From: Bacteroidota bacterium
Lineage (GTDB): Bacteria > Bacteroidota > Ignavibacteria > UBA10030 > UBA8401
Assembly: GCA_030824295.1 (NCBI GenBank)
Contig: JAVBYA010000293.1
Location: 1 to 6,276, forward strand
DNA: 6,276 nucleotides
Direction of reading: 5' to 3'
The first letter of the stretch is position 1, and each line of letters opens with the position of its first letter. The position numbers were made by a program, and so were the translations under genes. The notes beneath the pieces were generated by a model that had not been told where the DNA came from, made no database searches, and saw nothing but the letters and a program-made list of their open reading frames with translations. Shown piece after piece: positions 1 to 6,221 of the stretch.

Positions 1-2052
1 TGCCGAGAGGAAGATCCTCAGCCGGTCCGGCACGAAATCCTCCAGACTGACCGTGTAGGAAGAGAGGAAGAGTTCGTCCCCCGTCAGCAGTTCCACCCGG
101 TACGTGCCGGTCGGGAAGGTCGGCAGGGTCTGATACTGGAACTCGAAAGACCCCTCGTCGTTCAGTGTACGGAGCATCTCCGCCACCTTGCCGCCGCGCG
201 GATTGAAGATGCGTACCTTCACCGGCATTCCTTTGGGAAGTGCGTGATGCAGGTTGCGGACGATACCGCTGACGTTGATCTTCTCGCCCGGACGATAGAG
301 TGTCCGGTCCCCGTACAGGAACGCATCGTACATCCCCGCCATATCCTGTTTCCCTTCCACATCGAAGCGGGAGGTCTCGACGCGGTAATCCGACAGGTTC
401 AGGAAATTGAAATCCTCCCCTTTCGACGCCGTCACCAGCATCAACGTGAAATCCTTCTGCTCTGCGCTGAGCTGAGAGAAGGACGCGATGCCGTCACCGT
501 CCGTCACCGCGCTGGCGTACGCCTGATTGGTGGTGGAGACCAGGTCGACCTTCACGCCGGAGAGCGGCTCGTTCGTTTCAAGACTCACCGCATACACCGT
601 CACCGCGTTCGAGCCACGTTTCACGATCAGACCGATGTCGGAAAGAGTGATCAGTTTGCTGGTGCTGCGCCATGAATCCCCGTCCTTGTCCGAGATCTCC
701 AGCAAATAGAATCCTTTATGATCCTCCTTCAGGAATGGCTGAAGATCGAACCCGGTGGTGACCTCTCTGTTCTGCACATTACGGACCGGGACGATCCGTT
801 CTTCCAGGAACCGTCCGTAGTTGCCAAGATAGAACCGGTACTTCCGATGGTACCCTCCGTCCCCCTCCTCATCATCGCCGCCGTAGTAGTAGTCGTACGA
901 CCGGCCGTTGTGGAGAAAATAGACGATGTTGTTCCGGAAGACCTGACTCACGCGCACGCGAAGGTTGGCAACGTTCACGGTGGAGAACTCGACGCTCTTC
1001 GCACCTCCCAGCAGCATGTACATGCCGTTGGAGGAGAAGCGGTAGGACGGACGAACGTTGCCGATGACGATGCTCGCCTGATACTCGTTCCGCGTCTTCG
1101 CACCGAGCACACTCGGAAGTTCTTTCTTCACGAGCAGCTGGAACTGTACGCCCGGTTCGAAGTTCCCGCGGAGCCGGAACCCGTTCCTGCCGGAGGGCTC
1201 CACCGTGAACTTCCTGGCGGGAGTGATGCTCACAAAATCCTTCACCGCTGCCGGATCGATCTCCTGCGAGGTCTCCACATCGATCGAACTCGACGTCCCG
1301 TCATAACTGAAATTATGTCCGTGGATCTTCAGTTCCTCCAGTCCGGGCAGCCTGTACACGAACGGTGACGCAAGCTTGATGGGAGTATTGGACTCCGTGG
1401 AGGTGAGTCCTTCAGCAAGCATCACCGTGATCTGCTTCGGTGCTTCCAGCTGCGTCATCGAACCGATATCGACCGGGATGACCGTTGCAGGGTTCTGGGA
1501 CTGCACGGTGAATGCCGTGTGCGGTTTCCCGTCGATGGTCACCGTGAGATATCTCTGCACATCGGCTGGAAGGACGGCGTAGGTGAACTCCAGGTTCATC
1601 CGGACGCCGACGGTGCGCCGGTTATCGATCCGGTCGTAGAAGCATTCCACCTTGGCAAGTGTGAAGGGCTGCGTAGAGAAAGTGAACTCATCGTCCCCTT
1701 TGAACTTGGCGGCGCCGGAGGTCTTGAGCAGCAGCGGAACATTCAGCTTCGCTTCCACGGTGATGTCGCCGGGGAACATCCCGTCCGGCGTGAAGACCAG
1801 CCGGGTGGAATCCTGCCAGACGAACATGCCGGGAATGGCCGGCGTGAACTCCACGAACGGATCGGTAGTCCATTTGTTCAGCTCCGATTCCGGGACGACA
1901 CCGCGGGAGAAATCGAAGACCAGCGGTGCATTCCGCTGAATGATCCCCTTCGGCAGCGGCGAGGTGAGCCGGAGCGTCAGATGGTCCGGTGTGGAACAAG
2001 AGATGAGCAGACAAAGTGCGGCGGTCAGCAGAAAGAGAGGTGTCGGTTTCAC
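1..2052 (-). CDS. Bacterial alpha-2-macroglobulin family lipoprotein, N-terminal 684 residues (runs off left edge)
   Basis: Seen: GTG start at 2052, then 684 uninterrupted codons to the window edge. Residues 1-19 form a lipoprotein signal peptide ending in the lipobox L16-I17-S18-C19. An Ig-like/MG-type beta domain follows (about 24-105), then further MG-like beta domains. RPSYRFSSNG starts at 334 and leads into NVANVRVRVSQVF. GLIVKR (474-479) leads into LETNEPLSGVKVDL and TDGDG. The hallmark LYRPGE (585-590) sits in an MG2 domain that continues through LEDFVPDRL near the edge. The E. coli homologue (YfhM/ECAM) has matching TLSDIG, LYRPGE and VEDF.PER motifs. Family knowledge: these are periplasmic, lipid-anchored protease traps of about 1,600-1,900 residues, often with a CxEQ thioester. 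That region lies outside the window, so trapping chemistry cannot be judged. LYRPGE comes nearly 200 residues later than in ECAM by memory, so the N-terminal part is longer. An acidic, Tyr/Gly-rich loop lies at 385-401. It is translated from the pbpC operon. Family assignment is secure; exact function is inferred. Confidence 0.92.
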   Translation of the reverse strand, partial: MKPTPLFLLTAALCLLISCSTPDHLTLRLTSPLPKGIIQRNAPLVFDFSRGVVPESELNKWTTDPFVEFTPAIPGMFVWQDSTRLVFTPDGMFPGDITVEAKLNVPLLLKTSGAAKFKGDDEFTFSTQPFTLAKVECFYDRIDNRRTVGVRMNLEFTYAVLPADVQRYLTVTIDGKPHTAFTVQSQNPATVIPVDIGSMTQLEAPKQITVMLAEGLTSTESNTPIKLASPFVYRLPGLEELKIHGHNFSYDGTSSSIDVETSQEIDPAAVKDFVSITPARKFTVEPSGRNGFRLRGNFEPGVQFQLLVKKELPSVLGAKTRNEYQASIVIGNVRPSYRFSSNGMYMLLGGAKSVEFSTVNVANLRVRVSQVFRNNIVYFLHNGRSYDYYYGGDDEEGDGGYHRKYRFYLGNYGRFLEERIVPVRNVQNREVTTGFDLQPFLKEDHKGFYLLEISDKDGDSWRSTSKLITLSDIGLIVKRGSNAVTVYAVSLETNEPLSGVKVDLVSTTNQAYASAVTDGDGIASFSQLSAEQKDFTLMLVTASKGEDFNFLNLSDYRVETSRFDVEGKQDMAGMYDAFLYGDRTLYRPGEKINVSGIVRNLHHALPKGMPVKVRIFNPRGGKVAEMLRTLNDEGSFEFQYQTLPTFPTGTYRVELLTGDELFLSSYTVSLEDFVPDRLRIFLSA

Positions 2053-2059
2053 TGGCGTA

Positions 2060-2063
2060 TCCT
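2060..2063 (-). promoter_or_regulatory. Shine-Dalgarno sequence (AGGA) for the macroglobulin gene
   Basis: Read on the minus strand, AGGA lies 7 bases before the GTG at 2052, inside the 25-base gap after the pbpC stop codon. It supports GTG as the start: the frame opens directly into a lysine followed by the hydrophobic signal peptide, and no better in-frame start lies upstream before the pbpC stop. Confidence 0.6.
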
Positions 2064-2077
2064 GATTGTGAGTGGAG

Positions 2078-4381
2078 TTACAATTGCTCGATCGTGAATT
2101 TGACTGTGGATAATCGTCCTTTGTCGTCCATACACGTGACGGTATGTTTCCCCTTGCTCAGGGAAAGGAGCACCGTCTCGTCCGGACGTTTCTTGGCGAA
2201 GAGTGTATTGTTCACATACCAGACATGTTCATGGATCTCCGTGGAGGAAGAGGCGGACAGTGTGAGCTGCTGCTGTTGGGATGTGAGCAGATAGGTCATG
2301 CCGTTGGAAGGACTGAGGATCGTCGGACCTTTGCCGGAGTTCGTCCTCTCGCAGAGCGGGTTGTGCTTCGGCACGGAGGGCACCTGCTGTCCGCTCCTGC
2401 GGTAGAAGCCGACCAATTCCGCCGGATAATCCTTCAGCACCGCCAGGCGGTAGTTCTTTCCCAGACATGAGGGACAGTAATGCTCCTTGCCGTTCGGCGA
2501 AAGGAAGAACTCCTTCTCCACCGTGCATTGCTCATTCAGCGTCCGGTCGACGGAATAGTAATCCATCACCGTCTGTTCGCAATGCTTCCCGGGAAGCTTG
2601 CCGCTCACGCTGCAGACGTACCGCACGGCAAGGTCGGATGTCGGCGCCAGGATCGTCTTCCGTTTGGTGTGCTTCAGTGCATTAAAGATATCGATCAGCA
2701 GCGGTGTGGCGGAACGGTTCCCCGCCAGTTCCGCCGCCCCTTTGTTCGTCACATTTCCGATCCACACGCCTACCGTATACTCGGCGGAATATCCGACGCA
2801 CCACGCATCGCGCCGTCCATAACTGGTGCCGGTCTTGAATGCGACGGTCGGCAGGTTCTTCGCCGATGCGAAATTGTTCGGCAGGTCCGGCCGGTCGATG
2901 CCGGAAAGGATGTCCGTGACCATGAACATGGAGGCGGGAACGAACAGTGCGCTTCCCTCCTCCTTGTCCACCGGTGCGGAATGGAAGTAGCGCAACGGCA
3001 TGTAGCGTCCGTTCCGCGGAAAGACGGTGTAGGCGTTCGTCAATTCCTCCAGCGTCACGCCGCATCCGCCTACGATCACGCTCAGTCCCAACTGCTCCTG
3101 CTGTGCATCGACCGTGCGGAAACCGAGCTCGCTCAGTCTGCCGAGGAACGGCGTCATCCCTGCTTCCTGCAGCAGCCGGACCATCGGCACATTCAGCGAA
3201 CGGCGCAGCGCCTCTTCCGCGGTGACCCAGCCGGAGTTCGTCGCTTCATAGTTCTCTACCACGAATCCGTCCAGATCGTACGGTACATCCAGCAGCCGGC
3301 TCTTCGGCGTGAGTCTTCCCGCATCCATCTGCAGCGCGTAGAGGAACGGTTTCAGCGTGGAGCCGGGGGAACGGACCGCTTTCACCGCATCCACCTGACC
3401 CGAGTTCAACGAATCGCGGAAATCATCCGACCCGGCATAGACGATCATCTCCATCGTCCGGTTATCGATCACGACTGCGGCGCCGTTCCGCACTCCCCGC
3501 AGCCGCCAGGGACGGAGGTGGTTCTTCAGCAGCTGTTCCACTGCCAGCTGGCTTGTCTTGTCGATGGAACTGCGCATCTCGGTGCTGTCGCGGTATGCAC
3601 GGCGTACGGCGAGGGAGAAATGCGGAGCGAATGCCGGCAGGGCACCGCGCTGCGCTGCTGCCGGAGTGGAAGCGATCACCAGTGAATCTTCGCGGCTGAG
3701 CTCTCCCTCCGCGTCCATCATCGCAGCCCACCTCGTCCGTTCACGCAGCAAGTGTTCCGGATTCCTGTCGGGACGAAGTCTGTTCGGATTCCCCGGGATC
3801 AGCACCAGGTCCATCAGCCGGGCGATGTTCAGCCGAAGCAGCGGTGTCCTATAATAGAGCAGAGATGCGGACTGCAATCCTTCGATGTTCCCGCCGAGCG
3901 GAACGATGGATAGATAGATCTCGAGGATCTCCTTCTTGCTGTAGCGCAGTTCCAGCTGCAGTGCGCGGAAGATCTCCGCGGCTTTGTTCAGGTAAGTCCG
4001 CTCCTTCGGCTCCAGCATCCGGGCCACCTGCATGGTGATGGTGGAGGCACCGGAGACCCGCTCTCCGGAGAGGATGTTCTGCACGGCGGCTCTGAGCAAT
4101 GCAAGCGGGTTCACACCGGGATGATAGTGGAAATAGCGGTCCTCGCGGCGGAGGATAATCTCCTTCAGCCGTTCGGGAATATCGTCCGGCGAGGTGCGGA
4201 GCCGCCAGATACCATCTTCCGCGCGGAATGCATGGAGGAATTCCCCGTTCCGGTCATAGACGACAGGAGAATACGGTTTCAGCCGGGGCATGGGGACGAT
4301 CAGCAGCGCGGAGAGCAGAAGCAGGGTGCACAGCACCGCCGTTGCGGCAATGCGGGCGAGGATCCTGCGCGGGAACCGCAT
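2078..4381 (-). CDS. pbpC: Penicillin-binding protein 1C (bifunctional peptidoglycan glycosyltransferase/transpeptidase)
   Basis: 767 residues with ATG at 4381, close to E. coli PbpC (770). A basic N-terminus (MRFPRRILAR) and one membrane anchor (about 8-29) place the rest in the periplasm. The GT51 glycosyltransferase domain has EDRYFHYHPG with catalytic Glu80, GASTITMQ (111-118) and KKEILEIYLS (149-158). The transpeptidase domain has the SxxK box with nucleophile Ser341 and Lys344 (SPGSTLKP), SLN at 395-397 and KTGTS from 516. A cysteine-containing linker follows, with C600, C611, C629, C646 and C649. The C-terminal BiPBP_C beta domain spans about 685-767. All catalytic motifs are intact, so it should polymerise lipid II and could cross-link peptides, although the E. 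coli enzyme's transpeptidase role is doubtful. A TTG start at 4462 would add 27 residues, but it falls in the predicted -35 box and the ATG precedes the anchor directly. No Shine-Dalgarno is visible before this ATG. It is first in an operon with the macroglobulin gene 25 bases downstream. Confidence 0.97.
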   Translation of the reverse strand: MRFPRRILARIAATAVLCTLLLLSALLIVPMPRLKPYSPVVYDRNGEFLHAFRAEDGIWRLRTSPDDIPERLKEIILRREDRYFHYHPGVNPLALLRAAVQNILSGERVSGASTITMQVARMLEPKERTYLNKAAEIFRALQLELRYSKKEILEIYLSIVPLGGNIEGLQSASLLYYRTPLLRLNIARLMDLVLIPGNPNRLRPDRNPEHLLRERTRWAAMMDAEGELSREDSLVIASTPAAAQRGALPAFAPHFSLAVRRAYRDSTEMRSSIDKTSQLAVEQLLKNHLRPWRLRGVRNGAAVVIDNRTMEMIVYAGSDDFRDSLNSGQVDAVKAVRSPGSTLKPFLYALQMDAGRLTPKSRLLDVPYDLDGFVVENYEATNSGWVTAEEALRRSLNVPMVRLLQEAGMTPFLGRLSELGFRTVDAQQEQLGLSVIVGGCGVTLEELTNAYTVFPRNGRYMPLRYFHSAPVDKEEGSALFVPASMFMVTDILSGIDRPDLPNNFASAKNLPTVAFKTGTSYGRRDAWCVGYSAEYTVGVWIGNVTNKGAAELAGNRSATPLLIDIFNALKHTKRKTILAPTSDLAVRYVCSVSGKLPGKHCEQTVMDYYSVDRTLNEQCTVEKEFFLSPNGKEHYCPSCLGKNYRLAVLKDYPAELVGFYRRSGQQVPSVPKHNPLCERTNSGKGPTILSPSNGMTYLLTSQQQQLTLSASSSTEIHEHVWYVNNTLFAKKRPDETVLLSLSKGKHTVTCMDDKGRLSTVKFTIEQL

Positions 4382-4433
4382 GGGAAATGAGAGATTCGTC
4401 GGTAGAAAAGAAGCTTCTGTGTGGGTTGCTGAG

Positions 4434-4462
4434 AATATAATTGCAGGTAGAGAGAAAAGCAA
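4434..4462 (-). promoter_or_regulatory. Candidate sigma70-type promoter of the pbpC operon
   Basis: On the minus strand a -35-like TTGCTT (4462-4457) and a -10-like TATATT (4439-4434) are separated by exactly 17 bases. TATATTCT also partly fits the Bacteroidota -7 pattern TAnnTTTG. A start near 4427 would give a leader of about 46 bases to the ATG at 4381. The leader contains a 10-base perfect palindrome, AGAAGCTTCT (4409-4418). Sequence match only; no experimental support. Confidence 0.5.
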
Positions 4463-4544
4463 GGTTCACGAACGAAGGAAATATTGTCATTTAAGGTCTT
4501 CCGGACAATCTAGTACGATGAATGTCACCTGGAGCGGGAAAACA

Positions 4545-4643
4545 AGCAACTCGTCATTCCGGTCCCGAAGGGACCCCTTTGGCGAAGCCATCACTTCGTG
4601 ACGGGGAAGCCGCCGGCATCTAACCTATGCGGCTATCCGGAAT
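4545..4643 (+). repeat. Intergenic hairpin repeat, copy 1 (GTCATTCCG-type)
   Basis: The first 22 bases (4545-4566, containing CTCGTCATTCCGGTCCC) are identical to 4736-4757. Three perfect hairpins with 3-base loops follow: GGTCCC-GAA-GGGACC (4561-4575), TGGC-GAA-GCCA (4580-4590) and TCAC-TTC-GTGA (4591-4601). AGCCGC (4608-4613) pairs with GCGGCT (4629-4634). ATTCCGG (4556-4562) pairs with CCGGAAT (4637-4643), closing the whole unit as an 88-base cruciform-like structure. By memory this resembles the widespread non-coding repeats that start CGTCATT and end in the matching inverted arm, found between genes in Bacteroidota and other phyla. Function unknown. The strand is arbitrary. Confidence 0.75.
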
Positions 4644-4659
4644 CTATCCCTAACGACAG

Positions 4660-4705
4660 ACCCTGAATCACCGGCAAACAAGAAATGCGGGCCGGTGTTC
4701 AGGGT
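4660..4705. repeat. Long stem-loop between the two repeat copies
   Basis: ACCCTGAATCACCGGC (4660-4675) pairs with GCCGGTGTTCAGGGT (4691-4705). This gives 15 base pairs interrupted only by a single bulged T at 4668, with a 15-base loop. It is the strongest inverted repeat in the window. No T-run follows on the plus strand, and no convincing T-run follows on the minus strand, so it does not look like an intrinsic terminator. It is either part of the repeat family or a structured RNA/DNA site. Confidence 0.7.
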
Positions 4706-4722
4706 GACGTGGTGTGAGCTAC

Positions 4723-4786
4723 GCTGTGTGGACACAGCAACTCGTCATTCCGGTCCCCAGGGGCCCTCCGACGGAGTCCCTCGGAC
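4723..4786 (+). repeat. Intergenic hairpin repeat, copy 2 (diverged)
   Basis: It carries the same 22-base head as copy 1 (4736-4757). A perfect 6-bp hairpin GCTGTG-TGGA-CACAGC (4723-4738) precedes and overlaps the head. After the head come GGTCCC/GGGGCC (4752-4765, with one T-G wobble and a tight turn), CTCC-GAC-GGAG (4766-4776) and GTCC-CTC-GGAC (4776-4786). The bases after the head do not match copy 1, but the succession of three short hairpins does. No CCGGAAT closing arm was found downstream, so the 3' end is diverged or lost. Confidence 0.7.
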
Positions 4787-4933
4787 CTTTGTGGGAACCA
4801 TGGCTGTCATTTTATACCCGATTCGGTTTCGAACGATCACAACGGTCCTCATCCCGTTGGCGGATAACCCTCCAATTCACTACCTTAATCGAATCATGGA
4901 ATGGAGTATCACCTCCGGCAGCAAAGACACTTT

Positions 4934-4938
4934 AAGGG
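4934..4938 (+). promoter_or_regulatory. Shine-Dalgarno sequence (AAGGG) deciding the start of the membrane-protein gene
   Basis: AAGGG ends 9 bases before the ATG at 4948. An in-frame ATG at 4939 directly abuts this purine run and so would have no room for a ribosome site. The 4948 start is therefore preferred. Confidence 0.55.
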
Positions 4939-4947
4939 ATGGATATT

Positions 4948-5328
4948 ATGACAGAACAACAAGCACCACTGTCCAAATGGATACTCATCGTATCGGGACT
5001 TTTTGCCGTCATGGAACTGAGCGTTGGCGCAACATTATTCCTTGCCCCCGAGTCCTTTGCTGACAACGTAGACACTACTGCGCGGGGGGTTGACTTCCTG
5101 TTGTATATGTGGGCCACGCGGCAATTCGCTCTTGGTGTTATTTTTGCGTTTGCAACGTTCAAACGGTCGGTTCCAATGTTGTTGCTCGCATATATTTTCC
5201 TTCTTGTGATGTTCCTCGGCGACATTATAATCGGGATCATACAACGGGACTCTTCACTCATTAGTGCCGGTCTCTTCATGAGTGTCGTAGCCTCTATTCT
5301 GATCTTTGTCATCAATAAAAGAAATTAG
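4948..5328 (+). CDS. Small four-helix integral membrane protein of unknown function
   Basis: 126 residues from ATG 4948 (129 from the alternative ATG at 4939). Four hydrophobic segments are visible at about 11-32, 50-70, 75-97 and 104-123. TM1 carries a Glu (VMELSVGA). TM2 contains WATRQFALGV and TM3 contains FLGDIIIGI. The (A)xRxxALG pattern, followed two helices later by a GD pair, recalls small membrane families such as DUF4267/DUF4345 or DoxX-like proteins. I am working from memory and the match is only suggestive. It has no soluble domain or catalytic signature and ends in a basic tail (INKRN), so the C-terminus is probably cytoplasmic. It is the first plus-strand gene after the hairpin repeats, 69 bases ahead of a lipoprotein gene; the two may be cotranscribed. 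GC content in sampled sequence (about 47%) is lower than in pbpC. Confidence 0.85.
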   Translation: MTEQQAPLSKWILIVSGLFAVMELSVGATLFLAPESFADNVDTTARGVDFLLYMWATRQFALGVIFAFATFKRSVPMLLLAYIFLLVMFLGDIIIGIIQRDSSLISAGLFMSVVASILIFVINKRN

Positions 5329-5397
5329 CAGGAATTGTGATTTTACTCCTTGCAACGCCGATGCATGTAATACCAAAAATCCAAGAAAGAGTACAGT

Positions 5398-6129
5398 ATG
5401 AAGATCGGGTTTATGAGATCATGGCGTTTATTCTGTGTCATTGTCGTTGTGACGGCAGGATTCATCTCATGCAACAAGAAGAAGGATGAGAAAAGAGATC
5501 AACCGCCGAATGGTGCGCAGACAGAATCAATTCGTGATAGTGTTTCGGGGCATTCACAACACAACGGTTCGATGACCATATCGCACAACGATGTCTCGTT
5601 CATTGACCAAGGTTCTCTGTCAGACAGTGCACCATATTTTGCTTTCGAAGTTCAGTGCAATGATACCACGATTCGGTTCTTCAATGACACATCGGAAAAT
5701 GGATATTACGTCTATCACAGACTGCTCAGATTCATTGATACTTTGAATGGATATTATATCTCACGGTCATTCTATGAGGGCGGGGACAATCTTCTTGTTT
5801 CTCAAACACACGGTCAAATAACAACTCTTTTCGGGGATGTGTTTATTAGTCCGCAACAACGATTCTTCGCATCCATCGGTTATGACAATGAAGCAGAGTA
5901 TAGTGCAAATGGTGTCCAAATATTCAACATCGTTGATGATTCCATAGTACTCGCACTAGAAGATCATCTTCCTCGATTCGGCCCGAAATTTCTTGAATGG
6001 CGATCCGATTCTGAATTAATTGTGAATATCTACGATGTTGGGGAGATATATGTCGGGAAACGATACTATGAATTTCACGATGGTGTTTGGAGAATGCACA
6101 ATGTGTTTCGACCGGGATTCGTCGAATGA
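5398..6129 (+). CDS. Putative lipoprotein of unknown function
   Basis: 243 residues. The N-terminus is a signal peptide: basic RSWR, hydrophobic LFCVIVVVTAGFIS, then Cys25. The lipobox is F-I-S-C; Phe at -3 is not canonical but is tolerated in some phyla. The segment after Cys25 (NKKKDEKRD) is highly charged and leads into a polar linker to about residue 55. The rest is rich in beta-prone, aromatic residues, with a near-duplicate ENGYYVYHR / LNGYYISRS (100-108 and 116-124). The C-terminal half contains GDVFISPQQRFFASIGYD, NGVQIFNI, and EWRSDSELIVNIYD. Repeating SP..RFFA and W.SDSEL patterns resemble single blades of beta-propeller proteins, but no full propeller can be claimed. ATG 5398 is preceded by a weak AGAG 6 bases upstream; ATG 5413 (residue 6) is an alternative. 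No homologue recognised. GC is low (about 42% in a sampled line). Confidence 0.85.
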   Translation: MKIGFMRSWRLFCVIVVVTAGFISCNKKKDEKRDQPPNGAQTESIRDSVSGHSQHNGSMTISHNDVSFIDQGSLSDSAPYFAFEVQCNDTTIRFFNDTSENGYYVYHRLLRFIDTLNGYYISRSFYEGGDNLLVSQTHGQITTLFGDVFISPQQRFFASIGYDNEAEYSANGVQIFNIVDDSIVLALEDHLPRFGPKFLEWRSDSELIVNIYDVGEIYVGKRYYEFHDGVWRMHNVFRPGFVE

Positions 6130-6221
6130 ATCCGGAACAGCATCAAGAGGAACGTCGTTACCGGCTCAATGTTTGATTTTTATATAGCGTAAACAATACT
6201 CTCAATTCGATCATTCAGCCC

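Larger units (their letters stand above)
4382..4947. other. Divergent intergenic region with promoter, repeat elements and hairpins
   Basis: This 566-base gap separates the minus-strand pbpC operon from the plus-strand genes. From left to right it holds the pbpC leader and promoter, an inverted repeat ATTGTC-N15-GACAAT (4483-4509), repeat copy 1, a long stem-loop, repeat copy 2, and about 160 bases with little structure. The reading frames across it do not look like protein: they are rich in hairpin-encoded residues, have no family signature and no convincing ribosome site. A weak promoter for the gene at 4948 could be TTGGCG (4857-4862) with TACCTT (4881-4886), spacing 18, but the match is poor. 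Confidence 0.7.

Noticed and set aside
718..1368. 216-codon plus-strand frame opposite the macroglobulin gene
   Set aside because: The minus-strand frame here carries recognisable macroglobulin motifs. The plus-strand product is compositionally biased and has no ribosome site or family signature.
2480..3685. 401-codon open frame on the plus strand, antisense to pbpC
   Set aside because: It lies entirely over the conserved catalytic region of pbpC, is rich in Arg, His and Gln as expected for an antisense shadow of GC-rich coding DNA, and shows no domain or signal peptide.
4382..4462. N-terminal extension of PBP1C from a TTG codon at 4462
   Set aside because: The extra 27 residues would put unrelated sequence before the basic-plus-hydrophobic anchor, and the TTG coincides with the predicted -35 element. 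ATG at 4381 gives the usual family length.
4660..4705. Intrinsic transcription terminator
   Set aside because: The stem is strong, but no T-tract follows on either strand and no gene ends nearby; the adjacent genes are divergent and point away from it.
4545..4786. CRISPR array or insertion sequence
   Set aside because: There are only two copies of the 22-base repeat, 191 bases apart and with no regular spacers. No transposase frame lies between or beside them.
4695..5063. 122-codon plus-strand frame across the repeat region and into the membrane-protein gene
   Set aside because: It runs through the hairpins of repeat copy 2 and overlaps the much better supported frame at 4948 out of phase. 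Its product looks random.
5698..5760. Repeated AATGGATATTA in the lipoprotein gene as a DNA-level repeat
   Set aside because: It encodes NGYY twice within a beta-rich region and is best read as a short protein repeat or chance; the similarity does not extend at the DNA level.
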